Below, one piece after another: positions 30,814-40,207 of a DNA stretch of 64,000 bases. Numbering within the stretch: position 1 is the stretch's first letter; each line of letters opens with the position of its first letter. The notes under the pieces were generated by a model. That model was not told the DNA's origin and ran no database searches. It was given only the letters and a program-made list of their open reading frames with translations. The position numbers and the translations under genes are program-made. Source of the DNA: Chondrus crispus (Eukaryota > Rhodophyta > Florideophyceae > Gigartinales > Gigartinaceae); assembly GCF_000350225.1 (NCBI RefSeq), contig NW_005179083.1, positions 68,515 to 132,514 on the forward strand, given 5' to 3'.

Positions 30814-32904
30814 ATGACGGACTCCATTCACGGATACTTGCAATCGGTAGATATATCCATGGAGGGTCGCCATATAGTACGGGAACTGAAGCACATCTTG
30901 GAGTGCTTTGGATATAGCATGAAGATTCGGAGGTCAACCTACGCACATGACAGCGATGGCCTTGCTGGAAAGGGTCGACAGCAGTTTTTGAAAGCCGACT
31001 TCGTTTGTTCACGTGGTAAAGAACTGAAACTGAAGTTGAACTGTCGCTTCAAGTTCACAGTGTTGACTGGTGCAGATCTCTTTTTCAGAGGTACACAGGA
31101 CGAACTAGATGCCACGGAGGATCTAGAAAAGATCTATTCTGTGAGGTTTGCAGAGGCGTGGCACAACCATCTTCCCTCTGGAAATTTGATGAAAAGTATA
31201 CTCCCCCCCGCGATGATGGAAGAGGCCTTGGACATGAAGCATAAGTCGCTGGTCCGTACTGAGGATATCGTTCGACACTTGGAAGATAAATATGGATTTC
31301 ATTTGAATCGTCATGCTATAGCTCGAAAACTGCGATGGCAGCGGCGGAAGAACCATCCAGCAGAGCGTGATTGTCAACTACTGATCGAAAAACTGCTAGA
31401 ATACGTGAACACACGGCCTGACATGTTTGCAAAGACGCGTGTGGTCGACAAGCATACTCTACATTCTGTGTGTTGGTCCTTCCCGGAATGGAGGGAAGAT
31501 TTCATGAAGTACGGTGTCGTTCCGGGAGTTTCCATTGATGCGAAGGCATTGCCAAACTGCTACAACATTGCTTTAGTGAACATTTGTGGTAGGACGAACA
31601 ATGGCGCTCTATGCCTGTACTTCATGGGATTCATTCCTTCAGAAGACTCCGAAGGGTTCGCATGGTTCATTCGGCAGTTCGTGGAATGTATGGGAGTGTC
31701 ACCGCGATTGTGGGCCTGCGATCAAGATTTCACTATCATTGGCGCGATAAAGGATGTCATTCCAGACGCTCTTGTCATCCCAGATGACTGGCATCTTAAC
31801 CAAAATCAACTGAAGAACACAGCGAGCGACGCGAAGGTGCAGGGGAGGCCTGAGGTTGCGGAGCTGATGTCAGGGGACCTGTATCGGTTAAGAGCCAGCA
31901 ACAGCTCCACAGAGTTCGCGAGACGAAGAGAGGAATTCGACAAGAAGTACTTCGCGAATAGAGAATATCCGAGGTGGTACTTCAGCTTGCACTACTTCAA
32001 GCCTGAGATAGTTGTGAAGTGCTTCAACCGATCGACATGTGGGCCCCGATTCTTCTTTCAGGGGTCGGGGTACTCAGAGTCCGCAAACTCCGCCTACAAA
32101 CGCGTGGTAATGAGACGGGGAATCAGAATGGCACGCATTCCTGAAGAGATGCAAAGGTACTACAGTAAGAAGCAGGTTGAGAGAGCACTTTCTGAGAAAT
32201 GCGACAAGTTCAAGGACAAACGCAGTAAGATGATCGCACTACAGTTGGGATACGGAAAAGAAGTCTGGGAACGTGTGGCCGAAGACCTTATGCCGAGTGC
32301 CCTTCAATACTTCTTCGGCCACTCAGTGGAGTCGGCGCCGCGTTATCGTATTCGCAGTAGAAACTATATTGAACATGAGCGCTGGGGTGGTTGCGTAGAG
32401 TTTGCAGTGTTTGCGGAAGAGCCCCCAACTGACGGTGAAGTTAGAATCCACCGCGTTATATGTCCCATCGAGATGCCAGACGAACCGTTCGTATCAGGCC
32501 TCTGTTCGTGCTCCTGGTCTCTCTCGATAGGCCTTTTCTGTCGCCATGCTGTGCGCGTCGGCACATTGTATACAGCCGGAGAAGTATCAGGTCTCCCGGA
32601 ACATGTTTCTCATCCCAGCAAGTGTCCTCTTCACGCCATGTTTCATCCGTACTGGCGAAAAGATGGCGAGGGGTGGCAGGAGGAGGACATTGTTGCTCTG
32701 CGGCAGGGTGACGGCGAAGATGCAGCAGGGGAAGGCGACGGGAAAGATCGATACTGTGAGGATGGCGAACAGGACCTTGCAAAGACAGCACGCACCGCCC
32801 GTTTAGCATCTCGATATTTTTGTAACGGGCGGGCCGCGTGGAACAAGGTTCATCTCTGCATAGTGTCGAAAGGAATCACGGCGATGAAGAAATGGATCGA
32901 ATGA
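30814..32904 (+). CDS. MURA-type transposase of the Mutator-like element
   Basis: This frame of 696 codons starts at the ATG at 30814. Residues about 20-100 form an N-terminal DNA-binding segment. The DDE core is visible: the first Asp at 242 in VSIDAKALPN, the second near 303 in WACDQDFTIIGAI, and the family's conserved His at 327 in DDWHLNQNQLKN. A SWIM zinc finger follows at about 565-580 as CSCSWSLSIGLFCRHAV (CxC...CxH). Order and length fit Mutator-like transposases, which cut and paste DNA. The gene lies just downstream of the protease gene on the same strand. The basic C-terminal tail expected after SWIM appears in another frame (32838-33365), so the C-terminus may be shifted. Confidence 0.88.
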   Translation: MTDSIHGYLQSVDISMEGRHIVRELKHILECFGYSMKIRRSTYAHDSDGLAGKGRQQFLKADFVCSRGKELKLKLNCRFKFTVLTGADLFFRGTQDELDATEDLEKIYSVRFAEAWHNHLPSGNLMKSILPPAMMEEALDMKHKSLVRTEDIVRHLEDKYGFHLNRHAIARKLRWQRRKNHPAERDCQLLIEKLLEYVNTRPDMFAKTRVVDKHTLHSVCWSFPEWREDFMKYGVVPGVSIDAKALPNCYNIALVNICGRTNNGALCLYFMGFIPSEDSEGFAWFIRQFVECMGVSPRLWACDQDFTIIGAIKDVIPDALVIPDDWHLNQNQLKNTASDAKVQGRPEVAELMSGDLYRLRASNSSTEFARRREEFDKKYFANREYPRWYFSLHYFKPEIVVKCFNRSTCGPRFFFQGSGYSESANSAYKRVVMRRGIRMARIPEEMQRYYSKKQVERALSEKCDKFKDKRSKMIALQLGYGKEVWERVAEDLMPSALQYFFGHSVESAPRYRIRSRNYIEHERWGGCVEFAVFAEEPPTDGEVRIHRVICPIEMPDEPFVSGLCSCSWSLSIGLFCRHAVRVGTLYTAGEVSGLPEHVSHPSKCPLHAMFHPYWRKDGEGWQEEDIVALRQGDGEDAAGEGDGKDRYCEDGEQDLAKTARTARLASRYFCNGRAAWNKVHLCIVSKGITAMKKWIE

Positions 32905-33365
32905 TGCAGCTACTTTGCAGGGAAGTCAATAGAAACACTGAAACTGAAGATGTCGATATCGTCGGTGTAGTACTCAGCGTCGCTGCCACGTTAGAGGCAG
33001 AACAGGGAGATAGTAGAGAGCCTCGGGACGTGTCCTTGGAGGAATCCGCTGCCCTGGGGATTAGGAACTCTAATCAGGGAAGGGTGAAAGGAAGAGGAAC
33101 CAAGAAGAGGGCGCGGTCTTGGACAGAGAAGCGTGGCAAGAAGCGGGGGAAGGGTGGCGCAGAGAAAGGAGACCAAGGTAACCCACCTGCGACTCAAGAT
33201 AATCTCCCTGCCGCTCAACCAGCGACTCAACCAGCGACTCAATCAGCGTCTCAACCAGCGTCTACACAACAGCACTTCACCGCCGTTGTGCCGGTGCAGT
33301 CTCCAGCGATGATGGGTCCGCTTTGGCAGTTGCCGTACTACGATACCCAGAATGGAACGCAGTAA
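32838..33365 (+). CDS. Basic Gln/Ala-repeat tail frame overlapping the transposase end
   Basis: A 175-codon frame overlaps the last 67 bases of the transposase in another frame. It contains a strongly basic block (VKGRGTKKRARSWTEKRGKK) and then a short repeat of PATQ units (about residues 125-145). Basic tails of this kind are common at the C-terminus of Mutator-like transposases, so this is more likely the frameshifted or spliced end of the transposase than a separate gene. Confidence 0.4.
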   Translation: MEQGSSLHSVERNHGDEEMDRMMQLLCREVNRNTETEDVDIVGVVLSVAATLEAEQGDSREPRDVSLEESAALGIRNSNQGRVKGRGTKKRARSWTEKRGKKRGKGGAEKGDQGNPPATQDNLPAAQPATQPATQSASQPASTQQHFTAVVPVQSPAMMGPLWQLPYYDTQNGTQ

Positions 33366-33888
33366 GATCTTGTACATAAAGTGACGGGACACCTCCCACA
33401 GAGGTCATTTAGAAGGGTGCTGCCAAATTTTGGGCCCTTCAGGCCTGCCTGGGAGCTCAAAAATTCTGAATTTTTCCTGTACCATTTGTTTAATGTTTTT
33501 TCACTAAGTCTTTTTGAAGTTGAACAAGAATGCAACAACTTACCACGATGGGAGTGTCATTCATCATTCATCATTCACGGCTGATGACCTTGCCACCTCC
33601 CTTCTACTATTATAGTGGTGCGCAGATTGACATTGGAGTGCCATGCTGAGTGATAAATGAATGGACATACATTTCAGTCTGTGTACTAATTTCTCAATGT
33701 ACTTTGAGCAGGCTGCTGCGCTGAGAGCAACTTCCGGGCCGCTGTAACTCATTTAGTAGTTAATATCTGAGCAGACTCCGTTGAACGTTAAGACTGCACC
33801 TAAGTTAGGTCTGAACCGAGCAGTTAGGAAGCTTTCACTAATCTACGATCCTTCGCAAAACCATTGTACGTTACGACCCGGCACCAAT
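33366..33888. other. Non-coding middle of the Mutator-like element
   Basis: This AT-richer region lies between the convergent gene ends of the element. A short repeat of CATTCAT units lies near 33560. No coding sequence was seen. Confidence 0.4.
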
Positions 33889-35075
33889 TTAATGTCGACG
33901 ACGCTTTCCGCGCTTCCAGTCGTCCTCGTCCTCATCATCTTCTGCTGAGTAAAACGCTTCGGCGTACTCCTCAGCATCCTCGACGAGGATATCGCAGAAG
34001 AAATGATGCATCTTCCGGGTGTCCAAGACAAAAAACATTCCTGCCAGTTGTTTCCTTATGTGGAACCCCTCGGCAAAGTCTGTGTCGTTGCCAGTCACCA
34101 ACAACCGCGACATCTCTCTCAGCGCAGACGCAGTCGCGCTCATCCCCATCTCCTCAAACCGCGTTACTTGCCAATGCAGATCCGAAGGCCACACCTTCTC
34201 CGTCTTATACCCGTGTTCTAACATCTTATCCACAAAGGTAGCGAAGCCCTTGTTCCCCCTGTCTGCGTAGACGCTGACAAAGTCCTCAACGGGCTCAGCG
34301 CCGTTGTAGTAGTCCGGCATCGCAGTGCCACTTGCAGCCTGCATCGCCATCATGTCCATCCGCCGCCCTTTCCTTCGCATTATGCCTTTCAACAACCTAC
34401 GCGCGCGTTTCTTGTCAAACCCGGGGTGGGGCACACTCTGCAAAACGGGGTTGAAAGACGCAGGGTTCCTCGAAGGATCCAAGCGATTCTTCTTCCCCAA
34501 CCTGCGCACGTCACCAATCGGACGACTTGCCCTTCCGCTCTTCTGCTCGTCGTGAGCTTCACGGACAGTCCCCAATTGAAGCCGACGAGCAGGTCCGCCA
34601 GGCAGATCTCGAGCTGGAGAACGTCTTCTCCCGCGGTCGTCCCGTGATGATTGAGACTCATCCTCACTGGTTGATGAATCCGAGGACAGTTCCATACCCC
34701 GCCTTATTTTCCTTCCCCTTTTCTTACCTCCGCATCGCGATGTTTCCTTTCGACGCGGCGGAGATTTATCGTCACTGCTGCTTTCCCGCTCGCGTCTCTT
34801 CCTCCGTCTATCTTTCTTTCGACCGTGGTTACGCCGCCTCCGCGAGTTTTCATCGCTACTGTCGGAGTCCGAAGACGAGGTGGAATCACTATCATCCTGT
34901 TTGCTCTTCTTCATGCGCCCCTTTCGCTTCTTCCTCTTCCCCTTCGCCTTACGTACTGCCCCCGCATTACCTTCATCTCTTATCGGCGGGGCTGTCTCCG
35001 TCCGTGCGGGTTCATCTCCCTCTTGTGTTTGTGGTAGGGGAGGCAAACGAGACGGGGTCAGATTCCCGCCTTGGG
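33889..35075 (-). CDS. RS/acidic-rich protein carried by the Mutator-like element
   Basis: An open frame of about 395 codons. The N-terminal half alternates Lys/Arg blocks with Ser/Asp blocks (DSDSTSSSDSDSSDE) and has RS-like and SxxR stretches, as in splicing-linked or chromatin proteins. The C-terminal 170 residues are globular: MPDYYNGAEPVEDFVSVYAD, then helices around EKVWPSDLHWQVTRFEEM and FHIRKQLAGMFFVLDT, then an acidic end. I do not recognise the fold. The only upstream ATG in this frame (35088) lies inside the solo LTR, so the original start was separated by that insertion. It may be captured host sequence or an element gene. Confidence 0.55.
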
Positions 35076-35080
35076 GCAAC

Positions 35081-35779
35081 TGTAGCATAACCCCCCTTTG
35101 GGGGTTTAAATTAGATTAGATCAAGAGCTAGATCAGCTACTGTAGAGCGTCGAGCTCTACAGTACAACCGCGCGTGTCCACGTGTACACTACGGGGACAA
35201 GGGACACGCGCATACACGTGCACACGTGTACAGCGCGCGAACGAAGCGCGCACGCACCACGGGTGATACGTGTACTGTCAGCCTCGACATAGCTGACAGT
35301 ATTACAGTGCAGGCCGACCTGCACTACAGTAGCCCACTACAGTACCTCGGTACTGTAGTGTTATGATAGATTGTTTTGTATATTAAATATGGAGCGGACC
35401 GACGGCGGCGGAGGGAGACAAGCACGGGCTTGTCCACAACCGGCCGCCAAGGTCAGTCCACCCAGCTTATTCTAAACGTCGCCTTCGCTCTTCGCGCGCG
35501 TTTAGTCGGAGCCGAGCCAGAGTGGACGCGCAGCACGCGAGCGAGCACGGAACCGCCTCCGCCCGTCAGCACTGGTACGTCACCCAGTGCTGCTCCGGGG
35601 CGTCGAGGCGTCGATCCGCTCGTGCGTGCCGGCGTCCCTGCTCGCTCCCGCTCTACCACCGCTACGCGGGCCCGAGCCCGGTTCCGTAGCTGGTTGGCCC
35701 GCTTCCCCCTTCTCTGATCCGGGGTCTACAGGTCGAACTGCGCATACAGTTCCAGTCGTCTGGGGGTGTTTATGATACA
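35081..35779. repeat. Solo LTR in the Mutator-like element
   Basis: This 699-bp solo LTR runs from TGTAGCATAA to TTATGATACA and is flanked by the 5-bp duplication GCAAC (35076-35080 and 35780-35784). It is related to the Gypsy LTRs in end sequence, hairpin layout and the shared CTCCGGGGCGTCGAGGCGTC block (near 35600), but clearly diverged. Hairpins occur at about 35150-35163, 35275-35301, 35305-35326 and 35337-35361. It separates the two minus-strand cargo frames of the Mutator-like element. Confidence 0.88.
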
Positions 35780-35784
35780 GCAAC

Positions 35785-37410
35785 CAGTTCCCATGTCGCG
35801 GTGGTGTTTGCGGGCGCAGAGGGAAAACGGAGGCTCAAGTCCGCTTCGGTCAGGACCGCGGTAGTTCCCTGGAGAATGAAAGTTGTTGCCACGGAATTAC
35901 CCTGCCCACCACCATGAATGTTATCATTGAACCGAACAGTAGGTCCCCGATTGTAATTATCACTTTTCGGGAACCTCGGCTGCACGTTTCTCCACCACCC
36001 TCTACGCCCACGTGGAGAGGGAGGACTTCGGTTCTGAGATGTTGGTGGATGCGATCGACCGAACGGAGACGGTCGGCCTGGAAATTCACGTCCGTCAAAC
36101 CGCGGCTCTTCTTGGGCCCAGGATGATCCACAAGGAGGACCATTGAATTCCCTAGGACCCATCCTCGGTGAATCGCGATTGTTCCCCCATCCCCCATCCC
36201 CCCGTCCTCTTCCACTTCCCCTTCCCCAATCCCCTCTTCCTCTTCCTTTTACAATTCCCCTTTCCGACCCTCCTCGTCCCCAATCCCAATTTCCACGTCC
36301 TCTTCCGCAGGCAAAGCCTCTTCTTTGCAAACCACCTCGTCCACCTCTTCCCGACCCGCTGCCACTGCCACGCGGCCCATTTCCTCTTCTAGTCCTGCCG
36401 CGATCGCGACCACGCCAGGCTGGCCGGTCATTCTCAGGTTGGCCGCGATTAAATCCGCTGTTTGCAGGAGGTTGTGGTAGAGGATTCAGGTACGAGATGC
36501 TGGCGGTAACATGCTTTGGAATCGCCGTAGTTCTGCCGCCGCCAAGCATCCGCTCACGTCTCTCGTCCATCTTCATGCCGTTAAAATCAGCATGCTCCTG
36601 TTCCCTGTGCCCTTTTGACTCCGCATTTCGTCGAAGTTGTTCTCGTCGCGCCGCCCCGTTCTGCTGGCACAGTTCTATTACTCTTGACCCCTGTTCCGCG
36701 TTACGACGCTGTTGTAAGTCGTACCAATCCTCAGCCTGAGTAGCGGGAACCTGAGTCGCGGGGGACTCAAATGCGGGGGTAAGCTCAGCGGCCACACACC
36801 CCTTTTTAGAACATGTGTTCGCTTCTTTCTTCTTTGTAGATGAAGAGGGCGCTCCTTTGTCATTAGCCGTAGACTTAGATCTTGGGGCCGGCTGGAAAGG
36901 AGTCTTGGCTGGCGAAAACACAGATTTCCCGGTTATCAAACGGGGAATTCGTACCTCGTCCTCTTTCCGTTCCTCCTCTTTGCCGTTGGGTGATGGTTTT
37001 TGCGGCTTCGTATCGGGTTCTGGCTGAGCTGGTGGAAGTAGTACAGGTTGCGATTCTGGAGAGGATCCGCCGTCCGGGAGCTCACGAGAACTGCAGACTT
37101 CTTGGATGACTTCGTTGTCCGCATCACTCCCTGTTGTTTTCCTGTGTCCGATCTGCAAGCTGATCACCTCTTGTTCGTTGAAATCACCCGGGGACGCACT
37201 CTGCGAGGTACCACTGTCCTGTTTGGAAGTACCTCGAGAGGCGTGGGGCGTGGGGAGTACGGTTCGTGTCGTTCTGTGGGGAGGGCGATTCGTGTTGGGG
37301 GATGGGATGTGCTGTCGGTGGAATTCTGAGAGAGGATCGGCTGTCGCGTCGATGAGTGTGTACGTGGGTGGGTTGAATGGAAGCAGAACGTGAATGGACG
37401 CCGGCAGCAA
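35785..37410 (-). CDS. RGG-rich protein carried by the Mutator-like element
   Basis: An open frame of about 540 codons without an early ATG: it begins at a TTG-level opening near 37410, and the first clear ATG codons are around 36590, so a first exon or start may be missing. The N-terminal half is Pro/Ser/Thr-rich with an acidic/basic patch (GKEEERKEDEVRIPRL). Near residue 225-290 a Glu/Arg/Gln helix occurs (AEDWYDLQQRRNAEQGSR). From about 325 to 500 it is a typical RGG/RG region (GRGRGDWGRGSGRGRG), as in RNA-binding proteins. The frame does not continue straight into the RS-rich frame beyond the solo LTR, so these are either two genes or one gene with an intron or frameshift. Function in the element is unknown. 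Confidence 0.5.
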
Positions 37411-37542
37411 TATTTATCCCGAAATGTTCAAAACTTTCACACCGATGTTTCGACAAATCATTTGTACATTAAATGGAAAGTGTTTACTGCGTCGTCTACC
37501 CACACAGAATTTGGGCAAAAAACTGAAATGATAAATTTATTC

Positions 37543-38123
37543 GAAAAACAAAAATTGGGGCAAATAACCAAATCGCCAGGTACACCCATGATTTGATTCC
37601 TCGCCTCAGTTGCGCGGCGATCCGCGCCCATTTCAAAAGCCGCCAATTTGTGTTGGTTTCAATGAGCTAATGGTTACAGCATGAATCATTATTTTATTCC
37701 CAGTTGTGCACACGTGTAATGCTTGTCTATTCCCATGTTGACCGTGTTTCAAGTTTTTGTTTGGTTCCAACACGAACCCTTGATTGCGACCCTGTTTTGG
37801 TCGTTTCCTTAGTTGGTGGGCGTGAGCAGCAGGTACCCCCGTAAACAGGGTCATTCTGGGGGCCTTGCTGTGTTCCCTGCGCCGTGGCGCGTGTCGGTAT
37901 TGTAGCCAATAGGAGTAAGGCATTTGCAACCAATGGGCGACCAGCGCCCTTCGTGACCTTATTTTTTGGGCCAAAGTGGGGCACCCCCCTCCAAATGAGC
38001 TGCAAACGAAGGGGTGGGGCCCCCGCCATTTCATTGGCTATCAACCGGGGCACCCCCCCCACAACAATTTATTTATGAAAGCCATTCTACCCTTTCTACC
38101 CGACGGTAGAATGTCACTATACC
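37543..38123 (-). repeat. Right terminal inverted repeat of the Mutator-like element
   Basis: This is the inverted partner of 15408-15988. It is followed directly by CTTCCGAT at 38124-38131, the same eight bases that precede the left arm. Confidence 0.85.
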
Positions 38124-38141
38124 CTTCCGATTGACAAGCAT

Positions 38142-38259
38142 GTTGTCCACCGCGCCCTCGTGCGGATATTCCGCCTCGTGCATGATATGATGCCCCGGCA
38201 AGCCTCGGGCATCATATCAGCACTCGGCAGAATATCTGCACTCGAGGCCGGTGGACAAC
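38142..38259. repeat. 118-bp imperfect foldback
   Basis: The arms 38142-38197 and 38203-38259 pair nearly end to end: outer GTTGTCCACCG with CGGTGGACAAC, then GCGGATATTC-like and GATATGATGCCC-like segments with their complements, around a loop of a few bases. It lies only about 10 bases outside the target duplication of the Mutator-like element. It could be a miniature foldback element or a hairpin RNA source. Confidence 0.75.
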
Positions 38260-38261
38260 CC

Positions 38262-38330
38262 ACACGTGTTGCTTGAAAACCCTTTCGACGATGGGTGTAT
38301 TTATTCGCGTTTCGCACACTGTACGCCTCC
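38262..38330. repeat. Fragment of a Tc1-related miniature repeat
   Basis: This block is the inverse of 10395-10452, sharing CACCCATCGTCGAAAGGGTT and the AATAAATAC motif of the Tc1 ends. It is probably a remnant of a small non-autonomous relative. Confidence 0.6.
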
Positions 38331-38414
38331 CCAACTTCAATTTGACAAAGCATTCACAACATAAACTAAAGCCCCCGAACAGATACTTACATCATCCATA
38401 TTCCTGTAGCATTC

Positions 38415-40207
38415 CTAGTTGACCTCCGGATCAATTCCGTATCCGTAGTTCAACATCCTTCCATCATGGTCCTTGATATACAAACCCGTCCACGAATCCG
38501 CTGCTTGATAAGTCCCATTGAGCATCAACTCCGCCCCTGGCTTGACAAACTGCCGAACTGTTTCGATGCCTGCACCGCTCTTGAGCTTCATCCCAGTTGC
38601 ATCCGTGTAAAACACACCCTCAACGGATCGCCCCCCGTCGATATCTGCAAGCTTAAACACGCACAAGTCCTCCGCAAACACATACTCTCGAGCATGGAGT
38701 ATCCTCCCCACACCGTTGTTCCTGAACCACCGATCGTTTGACTCGAATCCAAGCTCCACCTTTTCAGTCAAGTCACTCGCTACCTTGATGCCTGTTATAG
38801 AGTTGGTGAAGTCAAATCTCAGCGCACCGCGAATTCCGCCTACACTGCACATCGGGTTGGTCGTCCATTCCTCATACTCTCCCCTCATCAAGCTATCTCC
38901 ATCTCTGAACGAAAAGCGCGCGTCCAGGTTGCCTTTGTTGATCACATTCACGGTCCGCTGCCGGAACATGCCCTTCTGCTCAAACTCTGCCATCATCTCC
39001 TCATCCTTTTCCTGAAGCGGCACCACTCCGCCACCATTCTTCCTCGCAGAAATGAACCCAAAGTCCCCCTTATGTGATACCTCGATCAGCAGCTCTTCCG
39101 TGCTTGCGTCCTTGACTACCAGCGTTATCGTGTGGAACCGTACGGGTAGACGTCCTACGTTCGATGTTTGTCCGTGTGTCATGTAGTACACCAGCTTGCC
39201 GTCTTCTTCGAGAACCACGCCTTTGAAGCCGGCGTGGTTCTCCCTCTCTCGACCGTTCTTCCAGGAGACGTAGCCGAACTTGGGCTCGTAGCCCATTAGG
39301 TCTTTGGGAGAGGAACCGTGATCATGGTCATACGCACTGAGTTGGTCAAGGGAAAAATTGTTAGAATCAAAAGCACGTACGTAGAGGGCAGGTCACAAAC
39401 CACAAAAACAACGTTTGCAAAAACACACCACCAGTAACAAGGGTCCCACATTGGATGCCAAGTTGCCCACTTCATCCCCTTAGTGTCCTCATCGAGGTCA
39501 TCAGTATTATCCGTAACCCATAAGTCGTGCAACTCATCAGGGCACCGAGCATTCGGCTCGATCACCCCCGGGACGCCCTCCGGACTTCTCGGAGTACCTG
39601 GTGCCGAACCGTCTTCCTCTGCCACAAGTACAATGAACTCAGAAGTCGGCTTTCCACCTCGGATGTTGCTCTGCACCCACTCTCCAGTTGGCAGCGTGAT
39701 TTTTCCAGTGGTAAGTTTAGAGAAGGCGTAGGCTTCCCGCGGTATCCAGCGGTAATTGGTCTGGTGCACTCCAAACGGCATGTCCTCGTCAATGCCTTTC
39801 ACTAGCCCTACGTACTCTTCGCTTCTCCAGCCGTCGAGGGTGGGTTCGGGGTAGTCGCCGTTATGCTCGAAGACGACGAGGATGTATACCTTTGCAGGGC
39901 GCTGCAATTCTAACTCGACGAAATCTTCTCCTTCGCCTGTCTGATAGGCCCAGAAGAGATCCAGGCCTTTGTACTTTGTGGAATTGTCATTTGAGAGCGG
40001 GGCATATTGGTGAGATTGCGGGTTGACGTGGTAGTTGGAACTCTCGAAGTTGGGGCCACTCAGCATCTTCCATGACTTCGGAAGCGTGGATTTCAAGCCG
40101 GCAAAATAGCCAGGATGGTCTTTGCAGGACAGACCAAGTGCATTGGTACGGACTGTGAGAGTGGCAAGACACGCGGAAACGAAGATAAGGACAAATTTGG
40201 CCCTCAT
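38415..40207 (-). CDS. Secreted protein of unknown function, one intron
   Basis: Two exons, 40207-39429 and 39336-38415, give 566 codons. The 92-base intron starts GTGTGT and ends CTCAG, and the phase-2 junction rebuilds a Cys between DPCYW and AYDHDHG. The N-terminus (MRAKFVLIFVSACLATL) is a clear signal peptide. The first half is beta-rich with an ELELQRPAKVYILVVF strand; the centre has WHPMWDPCYWC followed by DHDHGSSP, a His/Asp/Cys-rich motif that could bind metal; the second half (from GYEPKFGYVSWK) is another beta-rich domain. No transmembrane segment remains once the intron is removed, so the protein is probably extracellular or in the wall. The intron is also visible in relics A and B, which supports it. 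Function unknown. Confidence 0.75.

Larger units (their letters stand above)
15408..38123 (+). mobile_element. Giant Mutator-like element with long TIRs
   Basis: The ends are inverted repeats of about 581 bp (15408-15988 and 37543-38123) starting GGCATATTGACATTC and GGTATAGTGACATTC. An 8-bp target, CTTCCGAT, is duplicated immediately outside (15400-15407 and 38124-38131). Inside lie a Ulp1/C48 protease gene, a MURA-type transposase with SWIM finger, and minus-strand coding sequence for RGG-rich and RS/acidic-rich proteins. Two later LTR insertions inflate it: a Gypsy element (16537-29128) and a solo LTR (35081-35779). Without them and their target copies the element is about 9.4 kb, large for a Mutator-like element. 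Arms that are nearly identical suggest fairly recent mobility. The protease gene is now split and the transposase is probably damaged at its ends. Confidence 0.85.

Noticed and set aside
38124-38131. Chance match of CTTCCGAT as a target duplication
   Set aside because: Both copies touch the outermost matching bases of the inverted arms exactly, which chance would rarely give.
39296-40207. Two separate genes at the secreted-protein locus
   Set aside because: The hydrophobic end of the upstream frame is intron sequence; a GT-AG intron joins both parts in frame and is also seen in the relics.
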